Assembly: GCA_038534295.1 (NCBI GenBank)
Contig: JBCAXA010000003.1
Coordinates: 483,112-547,111 of the forward strand
Direction: 5' to 3'
Source of the DNA: JBCAXA01 sp038534295
Lineage (GTDB): Bacteria > Pseudomonadota > Gammaproteobacteria > Steroidobacterales > Woeseiaceae
Length of the DNA stretch: 64,000 nucleotides
Part shown: in pieces, positions 25,918 through 36,943 of the stretch
Layout: the number at the start of each line of letters is the position of its first letter
Numbering within the stretch: the first letter of the stretch is position 1
The notes under the pieces: generated by a model
What the model saw: the letters and a program-made list of their open reading frames with translations, nothing else
What the model was told of the DNA's origin: nothing
The model's database searches: none
Program-made: the position numbers and the translations under genes

Positions 25918-26478
25918 TCAAGTACGCTGCTTCTTCTTCAGCTCCTCGATGAGCTGTTGTCGTTCGATCTCGCTGCTATCACCGCCGCCAAACAAGAACA
26001 TGCCCGACGTGTAGGTACCACCGAAGGTAATAACGACATTGGCGGTCTGCGCTAGGCCAACCAGGAACTCCTCGTCGCTAAGCGTACTCAGCGGGTGGAT
26101 AAAGGTGCCCCAGACCATGCCGTTGGCGACTGCGTAGCGTGCATCCAGCGCGGAGTCGTAGTTGGCCTGAAGCATGCGCATCAAAATGTCTGGCTCGAGA
26201 TCGTCGGTAGGCACGATCGGAATGATGATGCGCATCCGATCGGCCTCGATGTCGTAGACCACCGAGGTTTCCAGACCTTCGATCCGAAAGTACCAGCTGT
26301 TGCCTTCGAGTTCGGCCTTCTCATCGACCGCTAAAACGAGCTCGCCGAGTCGTTCGGCGGTCATGTCGTCGTCGGCATGGGCGGTGCCGATGAGAAGATC
26401 GCTGGCCTCGTCGATCGAGCAGGCCGCCAGCCCGGCCGTGAGCAGCAGCGCTACTGAAATATGCGACATCTTATTCAT
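25918..26478 (-). CDS. Lipoprotein with YbjN-like domain
   Basis: 186 residues. Lipobox GLAAC near residue 20. The core (about 55-150) alternates strands and helices as in YbjN/type III chaperone-like folds (GNSWYFRIEGLE, RMRIIIPIVP, LQANYDSALDARYAVANGMVWGTFIHPLSTL). The C-terminal tail is Lys/Glu-rich. No enzymatic motif is seen. Role unknown. Confidence 0.7.
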   Translation of the reverse strand: MNKMSHISVALLLTAGLAACSIDEASDLLIGTAHADDDMTAERLGELVLAVDEKAELEGNSWYFRIEGLETSVVYDIEADRMRIIIPIVPTDDLEPDILMRMLQANYDSALDARYAVANGMVWGTFIHPLSTLSDEEFLVGLAQTANVVITFGGTYTSGMFLFGGGDSSEIERQQLIEELKKKQRT

Positions 26479-26651
26479 GTCCCAAGCTTATACACGATCG
26501 GGCTCGACCGCGTGTCGCTCAAGGCGCCATTCGTAATACCGAATCGTTACTAGCCCGGGCGCCGGCTCCGTCACCCAACGATGAAATGGCCGCTAAGGTG
26601 TTGCGGCAACTACGAATTGGCGGACTTGGAGCTGTCGGTTCAACTAGCTGC

Positions 26652-27362
<711 letters not shown>

Positions 27363-27364
27363 GC

Positions 27365-29731
27365 ATGCGCGCCCTCGATCGCAAAATGCTGCGCGATCTC
27401 TGGCACCTGAAAGGTCAGGTGCTTGCTATCTCGTTGGTCATCGCATCCGGCGTTGCCGTGCTGGTGATGTCGCGATCGGCTCAGATGTCATTGCTGGATA
27501 CGACCGCGGCCTACTACGAACGATATGCGTTTGGCCACGTCTTCGCCTCGCTGACACGTGCACCCGATCGGCTCGCCGACCGCATCGCGGCCATTGACGG
27601 CGTGCAGCACGTGCAAACCCGTGTCGTACGCTACGCGACACTCGACGTGGCCGGTTTCGACGAGCCCATCACCGGCCAGTTCGTGTCCATCCCGGCGGAC
27701 GCCGAACCGATCTTGAATCGCATCACGCTAAGTGCCGGTCGGTCTGTGGCGCCGAATCGGCTCGACGAAGTCGTCATCGGCGAACCGTTTGCTGAGGCCC
27801 ACGGGCTTGTGCCGGGATCGACGTTTCACGCCGTGCTGAACGGCACACGCCGCGATCTCACCGTTGTCGGTGTCGGGTTGTCACCGGAGTTCGTCTACAC
27901 CATCGCTCCAGGCAGCCTAATGCCAGACAATGAGCGCTTTGCTGTGCTCTGGATGGGCCGCAAAGCACTGGCAAATGCGTTCGATCTCGACAATGCCTTC
28001 AACAACGTCTCGTTGACGCTGCAACGCGGCGCCGACCCTGCTGCCGTGCTTCGCGATCTCGACGGTTTGCTCGAGCGCTATGGTGGCGTTGGTGCTATTG
28101 AACGCGCGGATCAGATCTCCAACTGGTTCGTCATGAACGAGATCGATCAGGCCGATACGATGTCGCGCATATTGCCGACGATCTTCCTGCTGGTCTCGGC
28201 CGCCCTGACCAACATGGTGTTGTCGCGTTTGATCGCTACGGAACGCAGCCAGATTGGTCTCATGAAAGCATTTGGTTACTCAAACCTTGCGGTCGGTTGG
28301 CATTACATCAAACTGGTCATTGTCATCGCGTTGATCGGCACGGTGATCGGTTTCGTCGCCGGCGGCGCGGTGGGCCGCTACAACACCGAAGTTTTTGCGA
28401 TCAGCTATCGCTTCCCCTTCCTCGTTTATCGACCGAGTGGCGCTGCGTTCGTTCTTGCAGCGGGGCTCGCGACGCTGGCGGCAGTTGCCGGCGCGGCAGC
28501 CAGCGTCATGCGAGCGGTTAAGCTGCCACCGGCCCAGGCGATGCTGCCGCCGACGCCGCCCGCGTACCAAAACAGTCGGCTCAATGAAACGCGTGTCGGG
28601 CGCTGGCTGGACCAGCCGACCCGTATTGTTCTGCGCAACATTGCCCGACAACCGACCCGTTCGGCGATGACATTGGCAGGTTCCGCCTGCTGCGTGGCGC
28701 TCGTCGTTATGGCGTTTCAATGGAACGATTCGATCGATTATCTGCTGCGTCACTACTACACCGACGTCCAGCGTCAGGACGTCACTGTTGGTTTGACTGA
28801 CCCGCAAGAAGTGACGGTGCTCGACGATCTGCGCCGTTTGCCGGGCGTACTAGCGGCGGAGCCCATGCGTGTTGTCAGCGCTGATTTTCACGCCGACAAC
28901 ATCGTTCATCGTGGCTCGGTGTGGGGAGTTACCGATGCGGCCGTGCTGCAGCCCATTTTCGATGATCGACTCCAGCGTGTGGTCCAACCGCCCGAAAACG
29001 GCGTTGTACTCGGTACGCGCATCGCCGAGAAGCTGCGCGTCGACGTCGGCGACTCCATTTGGGTGCACGTGCTCGATGGCCGCCGCCCGTGGTTGCAAGT
29101 GCACGTGGCCGGAACTGTCGATGTATACCTTGGCATGCCCGTCTACATCAGCATAACGACGCTGAATCGCTTGCTGCGCGAGCGCCCGCAAACCGAGTAC
29201 ATCGGCATGCTCACCGATCCCGCCGAAGAGCAGGAGCTGTTCCAAGAGTTGAAGGACTCACCGCATGTTGCCGCCGTTGTCGTGAAGCAAGCGGGAATCG
29301 ACTCGTTCAACGAAACGATTGCGATGCATATGGGTGTGTTCATCTCCATATTTTCTGGGTTCGCGTGCATCCTCGGATTCGGCGTCGCGTACAACTCGGC
29401 AAGGATTAGTCTTTCCGAGCGCGGTCGCGAGCTTGCAACGTTGCGAGTGCTCGGATTTACCGGTGGCGAGATCAGCTACATTTTGCTGGCCGAGCTTGCG
29501 GCGTTAGTCACGCTGGCGCTGCCGCTCGGCTGCCTGCTCGGACTGGGATTGACTCATCTGATGCTCACGGCGTTCGATACCGAGCTGTTTCGACTACCGA
29601 CCGTTATCGACGCATCGACCTACGGTTTCGCCATCATCATCACGCTGCTTGCCACGGTTGCGGCGGCGGCGATTGTTCGCCAGCGCGTTGCGCGATTGGA
29701 CCTGATCAGCGTGCTGAAGACCCGGGAGTGA
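27365..29731 (+). CDS. FtsX-type ABC permease with two FtsX domains
   Basis: 788 residues. An N-terminal membrane helix (about 18-40), a large periplasmic MacB_PCD-like domain, three helices around residues 275-400 (first FtsX domain), a second helix and extracytoplasmic domain from about 435, and three C-terminal helices (about 655-785) containing the FtsX signature SERGRELATLRVLGFT. This eight-helix arrangement occurs in exporters of lipids, lipoproteins, peptides or biosurfactants. Operon with its ATPase and adaptor. Confidence 0.93.
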   Translation: MRALDRKMLRDLWHLKGQVLAISLVIASGVAVLVMSRSAQMSLLDTTAAYYERYAFGHVFASLTRAPDRLADRIAAIDGVQHVQTRVVRYATLDVAGFDEPITGQFVSIPADAEPILNRITLSAGRSVAPNRLDEVVIGEPFAEAHGLVPGSTFHAVLNGTRRDLTVVGVGLSPEFVYTIAPGSLMPDNERFAVLWMGRKALANAFDLDNAFNNVSLTLQRGADPAAVLRDLDGLLERYGGVGAIERADQISNWFVMNEIDQADTMSRILPTIFLLVSAALTNMVLSRLIATERSQIGLMKAFGYSNLAVGWHYIKLVIVIALIGTVIGFVAGGAVGRYNTEVFAISYRFPFLVYRPSGAAFVLAAGLATLAAVAGAAASVMRAVKLPPAQAMLPPTPPAYQNSRLNETRVGRWLDQPTRIVLRNIARQPTRSAMTLAGSACCVALVVMAFQWNDSIDYLLRHYYTDVQRQDVTVGLTDPQEVTVLDDLRRLPGVLAAEPMRVVSADFHADNIVHRGSVWGVTDAAVLQPIFDDRLQRVVQPPENGVVLGTRIAEKLRVDVGDSIWVHVLDGRRPWLQVHVAGTVDVYLGMPVYISITTLNRLLRERPQTEYIGMLTDPAEEQELFQELKDSPHVAAVVVKQAGIDSFNETIAMHMGVFISIFSGFACILGFGVAYNSARISLSERGRELATLRVLGFTGGEISYILLAELAALVTLALPLGCLLGLGLTHLMLTAFDTELFRLPTVIDASTYGFAIIITLLATVAAAAIVRQRVARLDLISVLKTRE

Positions 29732-29735
29732 AACG

Positions 29736-30944
29736 ATGACTGCAAATCACAAACGAATGGTTGTTTGGAGCACGGTTGCTGTCGCGATACTGCTCGCCAT
29801 CATCGTGTTGTTGTGGCCTCGAGCGGCCGCCGTTGATCTGATCAACGTGACCGGCGGTGCGTTCGAAGTAACGATCGACAACGAGGGCGAGACACGCATC
29901 CACGATGTCTTCGTTCTATCCGCACCGGTGGCCGGCCGGCTACAGCGCATCGAGGCAGAGGTAGGAGATACGGTTGTTGCCGGCGACACGGTGCTGGCAT
30001 TAATCGAGCCGGGCGATCCGGTCTTGCTTGATCCACGTAGCGAGGCTCAGGCGCGTGCGGCCGTGCAAGCGGCGGAGTCTGCGCGACAACTCGCGCAAGC
30101 GGAAGTCGACAAAGCCAGCGCCGAACTCGAGTTTCAAGAACAGGAGCTGAAGCGCGCCGCCGAGCTCGTGGTTGACGGCACGATCTCGCAGCGCTCTCTG
30201 GACGACGCCCGCCGCGGTGCCCGTACAGCTCGCGCGGCGCTTGATACCGCGCGCGCGGCACTGCAGGTCCGTTTGTTCGAGCTGGAGCAGGCCGAGGCGG
30301 CGCTGTTATCGCCGATAGCCACACAAGCGGCGGCCGAGGTTTGCGAATGTCTACCGATCACCGCGCCGATCTCCGGCCGCGTGCTAACGATACCCAATCG
30401 CAGCGAGCGGGTAGTCACGCCGGGCGAAGCGCTGCTGGAAATCGGCGACCCGGCCGGTCTCGAGATCGTTGCCGACTACCAATCCGCCGACGCGGTGCAA
30501 ATCGAGGCAGGTCAGCGCGTTCGCATCGAACGTTGGGGCGGTGACCAGCCGCTGGAGGGCCGGGTCCGTTTGGTCGAGCCGTTCGGTTTCACCAAAGTCT
30601 CCGCCCTTGGTATCGAGGAGCAACGTGTCAACGTTGTGATCGATCTGCTCAGCGACGCGGCCGCGTGGCAGGGCCTTGGCCACGGCTATCAAGTTGAGAC
30701 TCATGTCGTCGTCTATGAGTCGTCCGACGCCGTCGTTGTGCCGCAAACGGCGCTGTTTCGGAGCGGTGACGGCTGGGCCTTGTTCGCGGTGCTCAATGGC
30801 CGAGCACAACTACAGCCGGTGACCGTTGGAAAGCGCAACGGTCGCGATGCCGAGATCCTCGACGGCGTCGCTGCCGGCGCGACCATTGTTGCCAATCCGG
30901 ACGATCGAATTGCCGACGGCTCAGCCGTAACCGCTAGGCTTTAG
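29736..30944 (+). CDS. HlyD/MacA-family periplasmic adaptor
   Basis: 402 residues. One N-terminal membrane anchor (about 10-28), a lipoyl-like half (LSAPVAGRLQRIEAEVGDTV), a long coiled-coil hairpin (about 100-190, rich in Ala/Glu/Arg), the returning half (ITAPISGRVLTIPNRSERVV) and beta-barrel domains. It links the inner-membrane permease to an outer-membrane channel, which is not encoded here. Its last 11 bp overlap tail to tail with the DUF4386 gene. Confidence 0.92.
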   Translation: MTANHKRMVVWSTVAVAILLAIIVLLWPRAAAVDLINVTGGAFEVTIDNEGETRIHDVFVLSAPVAGRLQRIEAEVGDTVVAGDTVLALIEPGDPVLLDPRSEAQARAAVQAAESARQLAQAEVDKASAELEFQEQELKRAAELVVDGTISQRSLDDARRGARTARAALDTARAALQVRLFELEQAEAALLSPIATQAAAEVCECLPITAPISGRVLTIPNRSERVVTPGEALLEIGDPAGLEIVADYQSADAVQIEAGQRVRIERWGGDQPLEGRVRLVEPFGFTKVSALGIEEQRVNVVIDLLSDAAAWQGLGHGYQVETHVVVYESSDAVVVPQTALFRSGDGWALFAVLNGRAQLQPVTVGKRNGRDAEILDGVAAGATIVANPDDRIADGSAVTARL

Positions 30945-31683
30945 CGTCCGAGGCTTCTAGCGCTGGGCTCTCGACAACGCCCATCGGCCTCACGCCTTTG
31001 ATCACGAGATACAGCGCGCTTGCGACAATGGCGATCATGTTCGACACCATGAAAGCAATGGTTATGCCGTCGTTCCCCAGTGCCGGGACGAAATCGCGAG
31101 CGACAATCGTGAAGGCGACAAAAATCGACGCGAACACGCCCCAACCGGCCAGAATGGCCGGGAACATTCCCGAGCGCAGCAGCAACCAGAAGTAGCCGAG
31201 TTTGCCGAGGGATCCCATCACGATGCCGAGGTGAAACGACGTGTAATCGGACGTTACTTGCGTGCCAGCCAACAACAGCCGTTGCGATTCGTCGGCCAGC
31301 GTTTGGAAAGCCGAGCTGCTCGCGAATAGCGCAACATTCAAGTCGAAGACGGCGCCCAGTAACGACAGCACGGCTGCGGCGAGGCTCATTGTGAGGCTCC
31401 ACATGGCCAGCAAGCGTCCCGCTGGCAGCACCAGCAGATACAGACCGATGACGAACACGGCCTCCATCGCAAACCCGAAAATGCTGAAGTAGCCTTTCGC
31501 TCGCACCGCCTGCTCAGCGGCGAGCATGTTCTTCGCTACCGCCTCAATGTCGGCGCTGAGGTTGATGTCGATCCCCGGCGCCAGCATCACCGTGAATGCG
31601 ATGCCGACCAAGAACATTGCCAGCATGGCGCTGCCCGCAATGCGGGCTGTGGACCGTCGTTCTGCGTGAGTGTCTGCGGTCAT
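30934..31683 (-). CDS. DUF4386 integral membrane protein
   Basis: 249 residues with six hydrophobic segments (about 14-36, 62-86, 90-112, 140-165, 170-195, 205-232). The pattern of ARIAGSAML at the start and a central loop SDYTSFHLGIVMGSLGKLGY fits DUF4386. No function is known. It is convergent with the adaptor gene and the two coding regions overlap by 11 bp. Confidence 0.8.
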   Translation of the reverse strand: MTADTHAERRSTARIAGSAMLAMFLVGIAFTVMLAPGIDINLSADIEAVAKNMLAAEQAVRAKGYFSIFGFAMEAVFVIGLYLLVLPAGRLLAMWSLTMSLAAAVLSLLGAVFDLNVALFASSSAFQTLADESQRLLLAGTQVTSDYTSFHLGIVMGSLGKLGYFWLLLRSGMFPAILAGWGVFASIFVAFTIVARDFVPALGNDGITIAFMVSNMIAIVASALYLVIKGVRPMGVVESPALEASDAKA

Positions 31684-31995
31684 TGTTGTTTACCGTTCAG
31701 CATTTTCGAGCCGAAACGATAATTTTACCGAGGACGCGGCGATCGTTGCGCCCGCTAAAAGAGCTTCGTCTTCTTTCTGTATCCGGTTATCGCATTTGCG
31801 GGGCTTTCAATTGAACGGTTTGTGCGCGTCGGCAAGTTGGGCGCTGCCAGATCGGGCGACGCAGTTCTCGCTTTGCGCCGCTACTGACGGAACACCGTCA
31901 CAGTTCTTTGTTTTCCCGCAAGCATTAGGGGTTTGGGACGCATAGTCGCTTCGCTGTAATCGCGCCGGGCCAACCAATCGCTTGGAGCGACTGCA
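31684..31995. other. Intergenic region without a recognisable gene
   Basis: About 310 bp between divergent genes. Short open frames occur but have no ribosome site or coding character. Promoters for both neighbours must lie here. I see no repeat or hairpin worth naming. Confidence 0.5.
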
Positions 31996-34413
31996 ATGAG
32001 ACTTTCAATTCCTGTTATGTGCACGGCGGCGCTGCTAGCGGCGTGCGATAACGACAGTACACCCAATCGCGCACCGACGTTCGCCGATAGCACGGTCACG
32101 GTCAGCGTCACCGAGAACACTTTGACAGCGGGCTATACGCCCCAGGCGACCGATGCGCCAGGGCAGACGCTAACGTACAGCATCGCTGGCGGGGCTGATG
32201 CCGCCTTGTTTGAGCTCGACGTCGCCGGTGCGCTGGTATTTCTCGCTGCGCCGGACTTTGAGGCGCCCACGGACGCCGACGGCGATAACCAGTACGAGCT
32301 GACGGTCGATGTTGCCGATCCGGCCGGGCTAGCGGCGTCGCAAGCGGTCGTGGTCGCTGTAGAAAACATAAATGAGGCGCCGGCGATCGACTCTGCGTCG
32401 AGCGCCAGCATCGCAGAGAACGCCACGGGCGTCGTGTACCAGGCAAGCGCAACCGACCCAGAGGCAGACGCCGTCACGTTCACGTTGGGCACGGATGCGG
32501 ACTCGGCGCTGTTCACCGTGACACCCGATGGCGTGCTCAGTCTTGCCACCGCGCTCGACTTCGAAGCGCCGACCGATGTCGATGCAGACGGTGTCTACAC
32601 CGCGATGCTGATCGCGAGCGACGGCACTGCGTCGTCGCCGACTTTCGCCGTTGACGTGGCAATCACTGACGTGCCGTTCTCGGTTTCCAACCTGACGGTT
32701 GCGCCCGGTGCCGAACCGCGCTCGGCCGAGTTCGCGTGGGATGCCGATGAACAAACTCCTGATTTCGCGGAGTACGTGATTACCGTCAGCGATGACGGCA
32801 TTGCGCCGGCCACGGACACAGCCGTCGGCCTGACCGCAACGTCGGGCGCAGCGGAACTGCCGCTCGGCTCAACGGACTTTGTCAACGCGACGTTTACCGT
32901 TGAGGCGCGCGATGCCGGCGGCAGCGTGCTGGCTTCGACCGCAAGCCTTGCGCTCGACAACCAACTGGCGACCGAAGAGCTGATCGGGTACCTGAAGGGC
33001 GCTGAGCCCAACGTTGGCGATGGATTCGGCGAGCGTGTCGCTGTTAGCGGCGACGGCTCGACCATCGCTATCACGGCGCTTGGCGAGTCGTCCGGATCGA
33101 CGACCGATCCGTCCGACAATTCCGCACCGCTGTCGGGCGCCGTTTTCGTTTTCACGAAAAACGGCACCGACTGGGAGCAACAGGGCTACATCAAGGCATC
33201 GAGCATCGATACCGCTGATCTTTTCGGCAGCGCGGTGGCGCTGAGTGAAGATGGTAGCGTCTTGCTCGTCGGCGCACGCCGCGAAGACAGCGCGGCGACG
33301 CGCGTGAACGGCGACGATTCGAACAACAGCCAGGCGGATTCCGGTGCTGCGTATGTGTACCGCAGAAGCGCCGGGGTTTGGACGTTCGATGCATATCTGA
33401 AGGGGCCGTTTAGCGCCGGCGACCTACAGACCGGCCGAGCCGTTGCGCTGAGCGCGGACGGCGCAACGGCGGTGGTCAGCGCGATCATACCGACGAGCGC
33501 TAATGAAAAGATTCGTCCCAACTCCAACGACGCAGGTGTGCAGCGCGTCGCGCCACCGCCAGCGGATCGCCGCACTTCGGTCTTCATATATAAGTATGCG
33601 AACGGCGGCTGGGACTTCGACGAGCAGTTCACGCTGCCCTATGCCACCGAAAGCAACACCGTATACGCGAGCCTCGCGGTGAGCGCCGATGGCAATCGCA
33701 TTGCCGTTGGCGCACCGGGCGACGACAGCGACGCCACCACCGTTGACGGTGATGGGTCCAACACCAACCGGGCAGACTCTGGCTCGGTCTACATTTACGA
33801 TTTCGATCCGCTAGACGGTTGGGACAGCGCCGCGTATCTGAAAGCGCCGAATGCCGGCGCCGGCGACCGATTTGGCTGGAGTGTCGACCTGTCGGCCGAC
33901 GGGCAGTACGTTGTGATCGGTGCGCCGAGCGAGGACAGCGAGCCTGGTATGCCCGGCAGCGATGCCTTTACCGATGCGGGCGCCGCTTACGTGTTCGAAG
34001 AATTGGCCACGGGTTGGGTGTACGTCGATATGCTCAAGCCGGCACAAACGCGTCTTGGCGACTATTGGGGTTCGTCGGTGGCCATGAGCGCCGACACATC
34101 GGTGCTGGCGATCGGTGGGGAGTTCGAGGACAGCAACGGCGTCGGTGTGCAGACTGATGGCGCCAGTGTCGGCAATGCCAATAACTCCGGTGCGGTCGCA
34201 CTGTTCCGTGGCGACGGTGGCGTTTGGACGTATCGTCGGCTGCTGAAGGCCTCTAACACAGGCGAGGACGACAATTTTGGCCGGACGCTCGCGATCTCGG
34301 ACGACGGCGAAACCATCGTAGTCGGGGCACCGCCGGAGGACGGCGACAGCGCTGGAATCGATGGGGCCGATAACGACGACATGTCGACGGCGGGCGCCGC
34401 CTACCTGTACTGA
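31996..34413 (+). CDS. Cadherin-like and FG-GAP repeat lipoprotein
   Basis: 805 residues. The lipobox LLAAC lies at residue 16. Two cadherin-like domains follow (about 25-125 and 130-225) with EAPTDADGDNQYELTV and EAPTDVDADGVYTAML, then a fibronectin-like stretch, then seven FG-GAP/integrin-alpha-like blades from about 335 with the pattern VAxSxDG...VGAPxEDS. Such proteins are surface-exposed calcium-binding or adhesive proteins. Expected to be anchored to the outer membrane and displayed. A terminator follows. Confidence 0.88.
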   Translation: MRLSIPVMCTAALLAACDNDSTPNRAPTFADSTVTVSVTENTLTAGYTPQATDAPGQTLTYSIAGGADAALFELDVAGALVFLAAPDFEAPTDADGDNQYELTVDVADPAGLAASQAVVVAVENINEAPAIDSASSASIAENATGVVYQASATDPEADAVTFTLGTDADSALFTVTPDGVLSLATALDFEAPTDVDADGVYTAMLIASDGTASSPTFAVDVAITDVPFSVSNLTVAPGAEPRSAEFAWDADEQTPDFAEYVITVSDDGIAPATDTAVGLTATSGAAELPLGSTDFVNATFTVEARDAGGSVLASTASLALDNQLATEELIGYLKGAEPNVGDGFGERVAVSGDGSTIAITALGESSGSTTDPSDNSAPLSGAVFVFTKNGTDWEQQGYIKASSIDTADLFGSAVALSEDGSVLLVGARREDSAATRVNGDDSNNSQADSGAAYVYRRSAGVWTFDAYLKGPFSAGDLQTGRAVALSADGATAVVSAIIPTSANEKIRPNSNDAGVQRVAPPPADRRTSVFIYKYANGGWDFDEQFTLPYATESNTVYASLAVSADGNRIAVGAPGDDSDATTVDGDGSNTNRADSGSVYIYDFDPLDGWDSAAYLKAPNAGAGDRFGWSVDLSADGQYVVIGAPSEDSEPGMPGSDAFTDAGAAYVFEELATGWVYVDMLKPAQTRLGDYWGSSVAMSADTSVLAIGGEFEDSNGVGVQTDGASVGNANNSGAVALFRGDGGVWTYRRLLKASNTGEDDNFGRTLAISDDGETIVVGAPPEDGDSAGIDGADNDDMSTAGAAYLY

Positions 34414-34427
34414 TCGAGCGGAGACGG

Positions 34428-34460
34428 TGGCCGGGCGCGTACGCTAAACGCGCCCGGCCA
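34428..34460. terminator. Bidirectional stem-loop between convergent genes
   Basis: 13-bp stem TGGCCGGGCGCGT / ACGCGCCCGGCCA, 7-base loop, then TACTTATTT on the + strand. It separates the FG-GAP gene from the convergent response regulator. Confidence 0.75.
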
Positions 34461-34463
34461 TAC

Positions 34464-35096
34464 TTATTTAATAGAGATCAACCCGCGTCGCGCGCCTGCC
34501 ACCACCGCTGCGGTACGCGTGCCGACCTCGAGCTTGCGATAGAGCGAGCGGGTGTAGTCGACGACGGTGTGGTACGACAGGCCGTAGCGGGCAGCGACTT
34601 CTTTATAGGTATACCCGTTGGCCAAGGCTTGCAGCACTTGTAGCTCACGATTGGTCAACAGGCTCTGCGAGCTGCTGTCGGTCGTCGGGTGCAGGACGCG
34701 AATGAGATGACGCGCGACCGCCGGCGTTAATGGCGATTCACCGTCGCGAACTTGGCGTATCGCCGCACCGATGTCGCGCATCGACTGATCTTTCAACAGG
34801 TAGCCATGCGCGCCGCGGCGGATAGCGCCAACCACGCTGGATTCATCGCCCAGCGCGCTCAGGACCAGCACGTTGGCATCGCCGGTGTCTATGCAGTAGG
34901 AGATTAGGTCCAGCGCCGAGATGTCGTGCAGCTGCAGATCCAGCAGCAGCAGATCGAAATCGCCGTTGGCGATCAGACGTTTCGCATCGTCAAACGTGCT
35001 GGCCGAGCCGGCGAGTGTGAAATCGGTTTCCGCGTTCACGGCCGCACAGATTGCAGCAAGGGTCTCGGGCTGGTCTTCGACGACAGCAATTCTCAT
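34464..35096 (-). CDS. NarL/LuxR-family response regulator
   Basis: 210 residues. Receiver domain with VVEDQ, the acceptor in LLLLDLQLHD, and the Lys in GYLLKDQS. The DNA-binding domain carries TNRELQVLQALANGYTYKEV and YGLSYHTVVDYTRSLYRKL. The start overlaps the kinase stop by 4 bp (ATGA), so the pair is translationally coupled. Target genes are unknown; the neighbouring surface lipoprotein is one candidate. Confidence 0.92.
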   Translation of the reverse strand: MRIAVVEDQPETLAAICAAVNAETDFTLAGSASTFDDAKRLIANGDFDLLLLDLQLHDISALDLISYCIDTGDANVLVLSALGDESSVVGAIRRGAHGYLLKDQSMRDIGAAIRQVRDGESPLTPAVARHLIRVLHPTTDSSSQSLLTNRELQVLQALANGYTYKEVAARYGLSYHTVVDYTRSLYRKLEVGTRTAAVVAGARRGLISIK

Positions 35097-36943
35097 GGGG
35101 TGTGCTCGTTCGCGTCGCCGGTCGGCAGGTTGAGTCGCACCGTTACGCCGTCTGGCGACGAATCGATCGAAAGCGCACCGCCAATACGCTGCGCGCGTCG
35201 ACGCATATTGCGAAGACCTTTGTGTTCGTCGCTGTCGTCTGCCATTCCACGGCCATTGTCGATGATCTCGAGAACTCGCTGGCTCTGGGTTCGGCGCAAT
35301 CGAATCTCAAGGCGATTGGCGCCCGAATGTTCGATTGCGTTGGCACAGGCCGCCTGCAAGATACGAAACACCTCGAGGATGTCCTGCGCGCTCATGCCGT
35401 CGTTGCCAACGTCGTCGACGGACCACGCGAGCTCAATGCCAGCGGCTTGCAGCGCGGGTTCGATACGGCCGCGAAACGAGCCTAGCGCCATCGACAGCGA
35501 GTCGCCCTGCGTATCGAGCGAGTCGACCATCAAGCGCAGCTCGTCGATGCTGCGCGATACGTCGGCGGCAAGCGTTGAACGCGGAACGTCCGGGTCGCCG
35601 ACTTCGGCAACCAGCGCCGTTAGCTGTGCGCCGAGACCGTCGTGCATGTCCTGCATGATGCGCCGTCGCTCTTCGATCAACGCGCCCTGGCGCGCGTGTT
35701 CGCGGATCCGGGTTTCGCTGGCGGCGAGCTTTGTGGCGAGCCGTTCGTTGAGCGACATCTCCGCGAGCCGAGCGCGTGTTGCTTGGGCAGCGATCGATGC
35801 GGACATGCCAAGCGCTAGCGCAAGCCCGAACATCGGCGCTGCGTAAAAGGTCAGATACAGGTTGTCGGTAAACGGCACGACGAGATGAAACATGTTGTCG
35901 AGTTTGTCGACCAGTAGCGCCATTGCGGCAACAACAAACAGCAGCGTTTCAAGGCCGTCACCGTGGCGGTTGCTAGCGAAATGTCGCGTGAAGACCGCGA
36001 TGGCAAACAGTGTCGCGGCAATCGTTAGGACGTTGTCCAGCATCCACGGCAGGCTGATGCCGCCGGCGATCGGTAGGATCCGCCAATCGAGTACGACGAT
36101 GACGATCGGCACGGCAATGCACGCCGCATAGGTGGCGCGCTCATAGCGCAGCAGTCGTTCGCCGTATCGGCACCAGCGGATGGCGAAGGCCGTCAACGCA
36201 ATCATCGGCAAGTAGTTGGTGGTGTACGTGGCAATGCGGAGAAGCGGTAGCGACAGCGGGTCGAAGGCACCCAGGATCGACAAGTTGCGCAGCGACCAGG
36301 CGGCGAGGAGCATGACCAATGCGTTGATCCGCGGACGGTCGACGGCCGGCCAGTCGACCAGCAAGCACATCAGCAGAACAAAAATCATCATGGCCGTCGC
36401 GGCGATGACGAGATCGAGCGCAAAGACCTCACCCCAGCGCTGTGCGGTCAGAATCTCGCCGGCCGGACCGACCGCAAAGAGCGGCAACGCTTTGTACGTG
36501 CGTCCGGTCGAACGAATCTCGAGCTTGTTCTGGCCAGCAACGACAAATTCATCGGGAAAAACGAACGCAACCGGTCCAAAGCCACTCAGCGAGCCGGCTG
36601 GGTCAATAGGCGACTGGGCCTTGATCAGGCGATCATTCAGGCGGACCTCGCCGATGCCATAAGCCGATGAGAAGTACACGGCGAGCCCGGTTGGCTCGTC
36701 GACATTGAATCCAGTTGTGAATAGTCCACGATTCGCAGCCGGGTCCGGTCCTGGGTCGCGGTAGTCGTACAGAGGATCGCGATTCAGCGGCACAGTAATC
36801 GGCCGCTCGCTGCCGTCGCGTTGCCAGTCGCGGGTTAGATATAGGGTCACGCTGTCCGGCGCATCGAGAATGGCCGGTCGAGACAATGATTCGGCGGCGC
36901 CAATGATGGCCCAAAGGACTAGTTGTGACAGCAATAGCAGCAA
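35093..36943 (-). CDS. 7TMR-DISM-like sensor histidine kinase, NarX/DegS type
   Basis: 616 residues if the TTG at 36943 is the start. The frame is open about 120 bases further up to a stop, without ATG or GTG, so the true N-terminus may lie at an unusual codon a little upstream. A hydrophobic anchor is followed by an extracytoplasmic beta-sandwich (about 20-155) and seven membrane helices (about 165-385). A coiled coil leads to HisKA_3 with RRRIMQDMHDGLGAQL and an ATPase domain (NAIEHSGANRLEIRL, DNGRGM, GLRNMRRRA). It phosphorylates the downstream NarL-type regulator. Confidence 0.9.
   Translation of the reverse strand: MLLLLSQLVLWAIIGAAESLSRPAILDAPDSVTLYLTRDWQRDGSERPITVPLNRDPLYDYRDPGPDPAANRGLFTTGFNVDEPTGLAVYFSSAYGIGEVRLNDRLIKAQSPIDPAGSLSGFGPVAFVFPDEFVVAGQNKLEIRSTGRTYKALPLFAVGPAGEILTAQRWGEVFALDLVIAATAMMIFVLLMCLLVDWPAVDRPRINALVMLLAAWSLRNLSILGAFDPLSLPLLRIATYTTNYLPMIALTAFAIRWCRYGERLLRYERATYAACIAVPIVIVVLDWRILPIAGGISLPWMLDNVLTIAATLFAIAVFTRHFASNRHGDGLETLLFVVAAMALLVDKLDNMFHLVVPFTDNLYLTFYAAPMFGLALALGMSASIAAQATRARLAEMSLNERLATKLAASETRIREHARQGALIEERRRIMQDMHDGLGAQLTALVAEVGDPDVPRSTLAADVSRSIDELRLMVDSLDTQGDSLSMALGSFRGRIEPALQAAGIELAWSVDDVGNDGMSAQDILEVFRILQAACANAIEHSGANRLEIRLRRTQSQRVLEIIDNGRGMADDSDEHKGLRNMRRRAQRIGGALSIDSSPDGVTVRLNLPTGDANEHTP

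Noticed and set aside
34926..35846. 306-residue antisense frame over the two-component pair
   Set aside because: Ser/Arg-rich antisense translation of the kinase and regulator genes, both of which have clear domains.
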